A model generated the notes under the pieces. It had not been told where the DNA came from, searched no databases, and saw only the letters and a list, made by a program, of their open reading frames with translations. Below are positions 1-4,696 of a stretch of DNA of 6,673 nucleotides, one piece after another. Position 1 is the stretch's first letter. Each line of letters begins with the position of its first letter. Where the stretch lies: NCBI GenBank assembly GCA_030544185.1, contig JAUNRO010000178.1, forward strand, positions 1 through 6,673, given 5' to 3'. Made by a program: the position numbers and the translations under genes. Origin of the DNA: Propionibacteriaceae bacterium (GTDB taxonomy: Bacteria > Actinomycetota > Actinomycetes > Propionibacteriales > Propionibacteriaceae).

Positions 1-340
1 GGCGATGGGCCTGGCAGCCTCCATGGGACAGTTCCTGCTGTCCGCCGGCGCCAAGGGCAAGCGATATGCCCTGCCGCACAGCCGGATCATGATGCACCAG
101 CCGTCCGGTGGCCTGGGGGGCACGGCTTCTGATATCCGGATCCAGGCCGAGCAGTCGCTGCACATCAAGCGGGTCATGGCCGAGCTGATCGCTCAGCACA
201 CCGGCCAGACCGTCGAGCAGATCAATGCCGATTCCGACCGCGACCGCTGGTTCACCGCGGCCCAGGCGCTCGAATATGGATTCATCGACCACGTCTATGA
301 GAAGGCGTCGCAGATCCGCGACGACGCCCCGAACCAGTGA
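1..340 (+). CDS. clpP1: ClpP1, ATP-dependent Clp protease proteolytic subunit (3' part only)
   Basis: The 5' end lies outside the window; about 112 C-terminal residues are visible, read from the codon at position 2 to the TGA at 338-340. All three serine-protease triad positions fall in this part: Ser in the AASMG context (fragment residue 7), His in MMHQP (residue 32) and Asp in SDRDRW (residue 81). The stretch [18 protein letters not shown] closely resembles mycobacterial ClpP1, which is why I call it ClpP1 rather than ClpP2. ClpP1 forms a heptameric ring that stacks on a ClpP2 ring to make the cytoplasmic peptidase chamber fed by ClpX or ClpC. It sits directly upstream of clpP2, almost certainly in one operon. 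The promoter and any stress-regulator sites lie upstream of the window. Confidence 0.96.
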   Translation, partial: AMGLAASMGQFLLSAGAKGKRYALPHSRIMMHQPSGGLGGTASDIRIQAEQSLHIKRVMAELIAQHTGQTVEQINADSDRDRWFTAAQALEYGFIDHVYEKASQIRDDAPNQ

Positions 341-341
341 G

Positions 342-346
342 AGGAG
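342..346 (+). promoter_or_regulatory. Ribosome binding site that decides the clpP2 start
   Basis: AGGAG, within GAGAGGAG, lies 5 nt before the ATG at 352 and directly after the clpP1 stop. It supports ATG 352 over the in-frame GTG at 337, which overlaps the clpP1 stop as GTGA and would place this site inside the coding sequence. Confidence 0.7.
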
Positions 347-351
347 CAGAC

Positions 352-1041
352 ATGAACCTGAACAACCTCGCTCGGTTCAACATGGAGCAGCGGGAACAGA
401 CGCTCGCTCCCGGCGGCCTGGCCCCACAGGGGCCGATGGACAATTACTTCATCCCGCAGTGGGAGGAACGCACGTCTTATGGTGTACGCCGGGTCGATCC
501 CTATACCAAGTTGTTCGAGGAGCGCGTGATCTTCCTCGGCACCCCGGTGAACGACGAGATCGCCAACGCCGTGATGGCGCAGCTGCTCGTCCTGCAGTCG
601 ATGGACGCTGATCGGAAGATCAGCATCTATATCAACTCTCCCGGCGGCTCGTTCTCGGCGATGACCGCGATCTATGACACGATGCGCTACATCAAGCCGG
701 ATATCGAGACGATCTGTCTCGGCATGGCCGCCTCCGCGGCCGCCGTGCTGCTCGCGGCCGGGACCAAGGGCCGCCGGCTCGCGCTGCCGAATTCGACGAT
801 CCTCATCCACCAGCCCGCGATGGGACAGTCCTCCTATGGGCAGTCCTCGGACCTGGAGATCCAGGCCAACGAGATCCTGCGCATCCGATCGCTGAGGGAG
901 AAGATGATCGCCGATGCGACCGGCCAAGACATCGACGCCATCAGCAAGGACGTCGAGCGGGACAAATACCTCACCGCCGAGCAGGCCAAGGACTACGGCA
1001 TCATCGACGACATCCTCATGTCGTTGAAGAATGCCAATTGA
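352..1041 (+). CDS. clpP2: ClpP2, ATP-dependent Clp protease proteolytic subunit
   Basis: Complete 229-residue protein, slightly longer than the usual ClpP (about 195-215) because of a 50-residue N-terminal leader before the core. The leader segment SYGVRRVDPYTKLFEERVIFLG resembles mycobacterial ClpP2 (where the leader is processed). The visible triad is Ser128 (GMAASAAA), His153 (LIHQP) and Asp204 (VERDKY). The oxyanion/strand motif INSPGGS is at 95-100. It is the partner of ClpP1; in actinobacteria the active protease is a mixed ClpP1P2 14-mer, and ClpX docks on the ClpP2 face (family knowledge, not shown here). ATG 352 is chosen because AGGAG stands 5 nt upstream; GTG 337 is the alternative and would add five residues. 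The clpP1 stop is 11 nt before this start, implying co-transcription and probable translational coupling. Confidence 0.96.
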   Translation: MNLNNLARFNMEQREQTLAPGGLAPQGPMDNYFIPQWEERTSYGVRRVDPYTKLFEERVIFLGTPVNDEIANAVMAQLLVLQSMDADRKISIYINSPGGSFSAMTAIYDTMRYIKPDIETICLGMAASAAAVLLAAGTKGRRLALPNSTILIHQPAMGQSSYGQSSDLEIQANEILRIRSLREKMIADATGQDIDAISKDVERDKYLTAEQAKDYGIIDDILMSLKNAN

Positions 1042-1063
1042 GCTGACAACTGAACAACACCCT

Positions 1064-1105
1064 GCCCGCCGACGGAATCGATTCACCTGTCGGCCCGCGG
1101 CGGGC
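1064..1105. repeat. Nested inverted repeats between clpP2 and clpX
   Basis: GCCCGCCG (1064-1071) is the exact reverse complement of CGGCGGGC (1098-1105), an 8-bp stem with a 26-nt loop. Inside it lies the perfect 10-bp palindrome GAATCGATTC (1075-1084). A competing local hairpin is possible: GCCCG (1093-1097), loop CGG, CGGGC (1101-1105). No T-tract follows, so a classical intrinsic terminator is not supported. It could be a weak terminator, an mRNA-processing structure that uncouples clpX from clpP1P2, or in part a protein-binding site. Confidence 0.5.
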
Positions 1106-1111
1106 TAGGGT
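1082..1111 (+). promoter_or_regulatory. Possible clpX promoter
   Basis: TTCACC (1082-1087) and TAGGGT (1106-1111) are separated by 18 nt and fit a weak housekeeping-sigma promoter of the TAnnnT type. Transcription would begin near 1118 and leave a 5' leader of about 78 nt. The -35 overlaps the GAATCGATTC palindrome. The assignment rests on pattern alone; read-through from clpP1P2 is equally possible. Confidence 0.3.
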
Positions 1112-1195
1112 GTGGTCCGCGTGGTCGTGATGCCACGGGGGCAGGCTCGAACCAGCTGGGACGGGCCGCAACCTTGAGATTCGGGAGGCAGGGCA

Positions 1196-2488
1196 ATGGC
1201 GCGCATCGGTGAGAGCGGAGACCTGCTCAAGTGCAATTTCTGCGGCAAGAGCCAGAAACAGGTCAAGAAGCTCATCGCTGGCCCCGGGGTCTACATCTGC
1301 GATGAGTGCATCGATCTGTGCAACGAGATCATCGAGGAGGAGTTCTCGGAGAGCTCGGATGTGGGCCTGCTCGACGAACTGCCCAAACCCCGCCAGATCC
1401 GGGAATTCCTCGATGCCTATGTGATCGGCCAGAGCAGCGCCAAGAAGGCGCTCGCGGTCGCGGTCTACAACCATTACAAGCGAGTCCAGGCCCAGGCCGC
1501 CGCTGCGCCACGGCGGGCTGCCGAGGACGACGCCGTCGAGCTCGGGAAATCCAACATCCTGCTGATCGGTCCCACCGGTTGCGGAAAGACCTATCTCGCC
1601 CAGACGCTCGCCAAGATGCTGAACGTGCCGTTTGCCATGGCTGATGCCACTGCCCTCACCGAGGCGGGTTATGTGGGTGAGGATGTCGAGAACATCTTGC
1701 TCAAGCTCATCCAGGCCGCCGACTTCGATGTGAAGAAGGCCGAGACCGGGATCATCTACATCGACGAGATCGACAAGGTCGCCCGCAAGTCGGAGAACCC
1801 GTCGATCACCCGGGATGTGTCCGGAGAGGGCGTGCAGCAGGCCCTGCTCAAGATCCTGGAGGGCACGACCGCGTCGGTGCCGCCCCAGGGTGGGCGCAAG
1901 CACCCGCACCAGGACTTCATCCAGATCGACACCACCAACGTGCTGTTCATCGTCGGCGGTGCGTTCGCCGGCCTGGAGCACATCATCGACAATCGCATCG
2001 GCAAGCGGCCGATCGGCTTCAACAACGAAGTCGAGGCACGTCTGCCGGAGGCGAACGATCCGTTCGCCGACGTGCGCCCCGAGGACCTGGTGAAGTTCGG
2101 CCTGATCCCCGAGTTCATCGGCCGCCTGCCGATGATCACCTCGGTGGCTCCGCTGGACCGCGATGCACTCATCCGGATCCTCGTCGAGCCGCGCAACGCA
2201 CTCATCAAGCAGTTCCGCAAGCTGTTCGAGCTGGACGGTGTGGACCTGGAGTTCACCGATGATGCCATTGAGGCCGTGGCCGACCTCGCGCTGGCGCGGG
2301 GCACCGGTGCCCGCGGTCTGCGGGCGATCCTCGAAGAGGTCCTGCTCAATGTGATGTATGACGTGCCCAGTCAGGAGGACGTCGCCCGCGTCGTCATCAG
2401 CGGCGAGGTCGTCAACGACTCCGCGCTGCCGACGCTCGTCCCGCGGTCCCAGCTGCCCAAGCGGGAGCGGCGCGAGAAGAGCGCCTGA
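1196..2488 (+). CDS. clpX: ClpX, ATP-dependent Clp protease ATP-binding (unfoldase) subunit
   Basis: Complete 430-residue AAA+ unfoldase, of typical length. The N-terminal C4 zinc-binding domain has Cys13, Cys16, Cys35 and Cys38. Then come Walker A GPTGCGKT (125-132), the pore-1 loop GYVGED (158-163), Walker [10 protein letters not shown] (186-194), the pore-2 region around ARKSE to DVSGEGVQ (196-214), the ClpP-docking loop with IGF at 273-275, the arginine finger in EFIGR (Arg310) and the sensor-2 arginine in GARGLR (Arg373). No key residue is missing. The Cys in the Walker A loop, where E. coli has Ser, also occurs in mycobacterial ClpX. ClpX hexamers unfold tagged cytoplasmic proteins and thread them into ClpP1P2, encoded just upstream. 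Start: GGGAGG at 1183-1188 lies 7 nt before ATG 1196, and an in-frame stop at 1175-1177 excludes longer starts. Confidence 0.98.
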   Translation: MARIGESGDLLKCNFCGKSQKQVKKLIAGPGVYICDECIDLCNEIIEEEFSESSDVGLLDELPKPRQIREFLDAYVIGQSSAKKALAVAVYNHYKRVQAQAAAAPRRAAEDDAVELGKSNILLIGPTGCGKTYLAQTLAKMLNVPFAMADATALTEAGYVGEDVENILLKLIQAADFDVKKAETGIIYIDEIDKVARKSENPSITRDVSGEGVQQALLKILEGTTASVPPQGGRKHPHQDFIQIDTTNVLFIVGGAFAGLEHIIDNRIGKRPIGFNNEVEARLPEANDPFADVRPEDLVKFGLIPEFIGRLPMITSVAPLDRDALIRILVEPRNALIKQFRKLFELDGVDLEFTDDAIEAVADLALARGTGARGLRAILEEVLLNVMYDVPSQEDVARVVISGEVVNDSALPTLVPRSQLPKRERREKSA

Positions 2489-2495
2489 GCCTCAG
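2485..2495. repeat. Small palindrome holding the clpX and marR stop codons
   Basis: CTGAG-C-CTCAG is an 11-bp inverted repeat. Its left arm contains the clpX TGA (2486-2488) and its right arm the reverse-strand marR TGA (2492-2494). The two genes are convergent and 3 nt apart. The loop is too tight and there is no T-tract, so I do not call it a terminator. Confidence 0.5.
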
Positions 2496-2926
2496 CGGCC
2501 CAATTGACCGGCGAGCGTGGTGAGCAGCCGGCGCAGGTGCGGGCCGTCGACGGGCCCGAGCGAGGCGACCCAGTCGGCCTCGATCTCGGCGAAGATGCGC
2601 TCCACGAACACCTGGGCGCGCTCGCCCTTGTCGGTGACCTGCAGCACGCGAGCACGATGGTCGGTCGGGTGCGGGCGGACCGTCAGATATCCGTTGCGCT
2701 CCAGCTGAGTGATCTGCTGGCTCACCGCCTGCTTGCTCACCCCGCACACCCCCACGATGCGCGAGGCCTGTTGGGGCTCCCCATTGAGATGGCGCAGCAC
2801 GTTCGCAGCGTGGGCCAGGGAAAGGGTGTCGAACTCCGACTCCTTGAGCCGCCGGGCGAAGGTCGCCTCGAACTCGTCTTTGACACAGCCGAGCAGGCTC
2901 ACGAGAGGACGCGTCGTCGATTCCAC
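2492..2926 (-). CDS. MarR-family winged-helix transcriptional regulator
   Basis: 144 residues, the normal size for MarR proteins, which bind DNA as dimers through a winged helix between dimerisation helices. The helix-turn-helix spans about 52-81, with recognition helix SKQAVSQQITQLERNGYL (64-81). The wing follows with the family hallmark D-x-R as Asp89-His90-Arg91 and strand VLQVTDKGE (94-102). Cys14 near the N terminus and Cys61 just before the recognition helix are the only cysteines. It is divergent from the flavin reductase, with two GTCAA-N4-TTGAC repeats in the gap, so it probably represses that gene and itself. The inducer is unknown; a quinone, oxidant or aromatic compound would suit the reductase neighbour (inference). 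The start is GTG at 2926 because an in-frame TAG lies four codons upstream. There is no clear Shine-Dalgarno, so leaderless translation or GTG 2902 (codon 9) remain possible. Confidence 0.9.
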   Translation of the reverse strand: MESTTRPLVSLLGCVKDEFEATFARRLKESEFDTLSLAHAANVLRHLNGEPQQASRIVGVCGVSKQAVSQQITQLERNGYLTVRPHPTDHRARVLQVTDKGERAQVFVERIFAEIEADWVASLGPVDGPHLRRLLTTLAGQLGR

Positions 2927-2932
2927 GACGTC

Positions 2933-2963
2933 AGGCTAGCCCACTGTTCCGCATAGTAGTCAA
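2933..2963 (-). promoter_or_regulatory. Possible marR promoter
   Basis: On the minus strand TTGACT (2963-2958) is a good -35 and TAGCCT (2938-2933) a possible -10, though the 19-nt spacer is long. A transcript would then begin close to the GTG start at 2926, that is leaderless. An alternative -10 is TACTAT (2958-2953), which has no good -35. In either reading operator 1 overlaps the promoter, allowing autorepression. Confidence 0.3.
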
Positions 2964-2972
2964 CTGCTTGAC
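2959..2972. promoter_or_regulatory. MarR-type operator 1
   Basis: Perfect inverted repeat GTCAA-CTGC-TTGAC. It contains the -35 hexamer of the reductase promoter (TTGACC, 2968-2973) and a candidate -35 for marR on the other strand. Its arms and spacer length are identical to the copy at 3000-3013. Position and symmetry suggest binding by the adjacent MarR protein (inference). Confidence 0.65.
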
Positions 2973-2996
2973 CTGATTCGGCTGGGCTGGCAGTAT
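2968..2996 (+). promoter_or_regulatory. Probable promoter of the flavin reductase gene
   Basis: TTGACC (2968-2973), a 17-nt spacer and CAGTAT (2991-2996), with an upstream TGG (2988-2990) matching an extended -10. Initiation near 3003 would give a leader of about 50 nt. Operator 1 covers the -35 and operator 2 (3000-3013) covers the expected start point, a layout suited to repression. Confidence 0.5.
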
Positions 2997-2999
2997 CTG

Positions 3000-3013
3000 G
3001 TCAACACCTTGAC
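3000..3013. promoter_or_regulatory. MarR-type operator 2
   Basis: Perfect inverted repeat GTCAA-CACC-TTGAC, the same arms and 4-nt spacing as operator 1, with only the spacer bases differing. The centres of the two sites are 41 bp apart, close to four helical turns, so dimers would lie on the same face of the DNA. It sits immediately after the reductase -10 box. Confidence 0.65.
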
Positions 3014-3041
3014 TAACTGACGGGGTGCCGCCGACCGACAC

Positions 3042-3048
3042 AGAGGAA
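3042..3048 (+). promoter_or_regulatory. Ribosome binding site that decides the reductase start
   Basis: AGAGGAA lies a few bases before ATG 3052 (5 nt after AGAGG). It favours ATG 3052 over the in-frame GTG at 3025, which has no such site and would add nine residues unlike the family N terminus. Confidence 0.65.
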
Positions 3049-3051
3049 CCC

Positions 3052-3588
3052 ATGAACGCCCTGATTCTCCTTGGCAGCCTTCGGGCCGACTCCTTCAACG
3101 CGCTGCTGGCTCGTGAGCTCGTCGAGATGATGCCCCACGGCATCACCGCCACCATCTATGACGGCCTGGCCGAGCTCCCGCACTATAACGAGGAGCTCGA
3201 CGGCAACACCGTGCCTGCCCCTGTCGCCGCCTTCCGGGGCGCCCTCGGCCGGGCCGATGCGGTCATCGTCGTCACCCCCGAATACAACGGTGCCGTCAGC
3301 TCCGCGATCAAGAACGCCGTCGATTGGGGCTCGCGCCCCTATGGTCAGGGCGCGCTCCAGGGCAAGCCCGCCGTCGTGTTCTCCGCGACCGGTTCCCCGC
3401 GTGGCGGCCAGTGGGCACGCGAGAATGCGGTGCGGATGCTCACGGTGGCCGGGGCCGATGTCCTGCCGCAGACCGTGGGCGTGCCGAGCGCCTATGAGGT
3501 CTTCACCGACGGCAAGCTCACCGACGCCCAGCTGCGGCGTCGCGTCGAGGACGGTCTCGCCCAGCTCCACGCGGTCGTGAACGCCTGA
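3052..3588 (+). CDS. NADPH-dependent FMN reductase family flavoprotein (quinone/azo/chromate-reductase-like)
   Basis: 178 residues, typical for the small flavodoxin-like FMN reductase family (Pfam FMN_red; ChrR, YieF and azobenzene reductase relatives). The FMN phosphate loop is GSLRADSFN (8-16), right after the first beta strand. The family signature PEYNGAVSSAIKNAVDW is at 76-92, and the loop SATGSPRGG (111-119) should contact the flavin. Members are soluble dimers that pass two electrons from NAD(P)H to FMN, quinones, azo dyes or chromate; the true substrate cannot be read from sequence. It is divergent from the marR gene, with paired inverted repeats over its promoter, so it is probably induced when that regulator releases DNA, plausibly under quinone or oxidative stress. 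ATG 3052 places the beta strand MNALILLGSL at the very N terminus as expected. I see no clear terminator after the stop. Confidence 0.92.
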   Translation: MNALILLGSLRADSFNALLARELVEMMPHGITATIYDGLAELPHYNEELDGNTVPAPVAAFRGALGRADAVIVVTPEYNGAVSSAIKNAVDWGSRPYGQGALQGKPAVVFSATGSPRGGQWARENAVRMLTVAGADVLPQTVGVPSAYEVFTDGKLTDAQLRRRVEDGLAQLHAVVNA

Positions 3589-3612
3589 TCAGTGCTCGCC
3601 GGCCCGCGAATC

Positions 3613-3666
3613 GTATGAATACACAAACGTATTGAATACACATATGTATCCTTAAGGTATGGATAC
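3613..3666. repeat. AT-rich operator-like array before the SDR gene
   Basis: A roughly 50-bp island of about 30% GC in otherwise GC-rich DNA. Two 17-bp units stand in tandem without a gap: GAATACACAAACGTATT (3617-3633) and GAATACACATATGTATC (3634-3650). Each contains the dyad ATAC-N6-GTAT (3619-3632 and 3636-3649). Further half-sites extend the pattern: GTAT at 3613-3616, and GTATGGATAC at 3657-3666, which includes the ATG start of the SDR gene. This looks like a multi-site operator for a dimeric repressor, for example of the TetR type; no matching regulator gene adjoins it. ACATATGT (3640-3647) and CCTTAAGG (3650-3657) are additional perfect palindromes. Confidence 0.6.
3647..3652 (+). promoter_or_regulatory. 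Possible -10 box for a leaderless SDR transcript
   Basis: TATCCT fits TAnnnT and would place transcription initiation at or next to ATG 3659. There is no convincing -35 at the usual distance. AAGG at 3654-3657 is too near the ATG to act as a Shine-Dalgarno, which is the main reason to consider a leaderless start. Confidence 0.3.
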
Positions 3667-4696
3667 GCAATGGTTCGTTACGGGCGCGGACGGTTTCCTC
3701 GGCAGCACGATCGTGCGGGCGCTGGCCGCCCGGGGCGACCTCGTGTGGGCCGGTGTCTTCGGGCATCGCGCACCCTTTGCCCTGGCGGGAGTCGCCTGCG
3801 AACGGCTCCGCATCGACGTGACCGATCCGGACAGCCTCCACCGGGCCCTGGCGGAGGTGACGGGTGCGCCCAAGGCGCCTGCGCGGACGGTCGTCATCCA
3901 TGCCGCGGGCCTTGTCTCCATCGCCGACAATCCGAGTGCGAGGCTGCGGGCGATCAACGTCGACGGCACCCAGCACGTGATCGATGCCTGTCGTCAGGCG
4001 GGCATCGCCCGGCTCGTCTATGTGGGCAGCATGCATGCCTTCCCCGAGCCTCCGCTCGGCCCCATGGTCGAGACCGACCGCTTCGATCCGCACCTCGTCG
4101 TCGGCGGCTATGCCAAGACCAAGGCCGAGGCCAGCCGCCGCGTGCTCGCGGCGACCGACCTGGATCGGGTCCTCGTCCACCCCACCGGTTTCCTCGGCCC
4201 GGGGGATCCTGGTGATGCGCCGGTGACCCGGCTGATCCGGGACCTGGCCGAGAACCGGATGCCGGCGTTGATCCCCGGCGGCTCGGACTTCGTTGACGTG
4301 CGCGACGTGGCCAAGGGGACCATCGCGGCCGCCGAACGCGGCCGGACGGGAGAGAGCTATCTGCTCGGCGCCGCCCGGCTGTCGCTGCGCGACATCGCCG
4401 TGTTGGTGGCCGAGGAGACGGGCAGCCGAGTGCCGGGGATCCTGCCGGTCTGGATGGCCTGGCTGGCCGCGCCCTGGGTGGCCCGGCGCAACCGGGATGA
4501 GGATTCGCGGCCGCTGTTCACCCGCTATTCGCTGGCCGTGGCCCGCCGCAACATCGCGGTCTCCCACGAGAAGGCGGCCGCCGAGCTGGGGTTTGCGCCC
4601 CGTCCGTTGGCCGACACCATCCGCGACACGATCGACTGGGTGCACACCCACCGCGCCGGGGTGGCGCTGGATCAGACCCTGGACGAGTGCGCTTAG
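3659..4696 (+). CDS. Extended SDR: NAD(P)-dependent epimerase/dehydratase (dihydroflavonol-reductase-like)
   Basis: 345 residues, normal for the extended short-chain dehydrogenase/reductase family. The NAD(P)-binding Rossmann loop TGADGFLGS (8-16) follows the first strand. VVIHAAG is at 78-84, then catalytic Ser124 in YVGSMHAF and the YxxxK pair Tyr151/Lys155 in [18 protein letters not shown] (171-183) and [11 protein letters not shown] (210-220) are typical of the dihydroflavonol-4-reductase-like group, as is the C-terminal [20 protein letters not shown] (309-328). Members oxidise, reduce or epimerise sugars, sterols or aldehydes; the substrate is unknown here. The start at ATG 3659 puts the dinucleotide loop at the expected place; no usable Shine-Dalgarno precedes it. 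The AT-rich repeat array upstream suggests tight control by a repressor encoded elsewhere. The TAG stop overlaps the convergent valS stop. Confidence 0.9.
   Translation: MDTQWFVTGADGFLGSTIVRALAARGDLVWAGVFGHRAPFALAGVACERLRIDVTDPDSLHRALAEVTGAPKAPARTVVIHAAGLVSIADNPSARLRAINVDGTQHVIDACRQAGIARLVYVGSMHAFPEPPLGPMVETDRFDPHLVVGGYAKTKAEASRRVLAATDLDRVLVHPTGFLGPGDPGDAPVTRLIRDLAENRMPALIPGGSDFVDVRDVAKGTIAAAERGRTGESYLLGAARLSLRDIAVLVAEETGSRVPGILPVWMAWLAAPWVARRNRDEDSRPLFTRYSLAVARRNIAVSHEKAAAELGFAPRPLADTIRDTIDWVHTHRAGVALDQTLDECA

Noticed and set aside
295..1086. 263-codon minus-strand frame opposite clpP2, and a similar one opposite clpX (1016-1981)
   Set aside because: Both are antisense to unmistakable Clp genes and have no ribosome site or recognisable domain.
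3009..3037. Second reductase promoter using TTGACT in operator 2 as the -35
   Set aside because: No acceptable -10 is found 16-18 nt downstream (the bases there are GC-rich GACCGA-like).
3589..3612. Terminator after the flavin reductase gene
   Set aside because: Only TGATCA and a GC-rich run are present; no stem-loop with a T-tract is visible.
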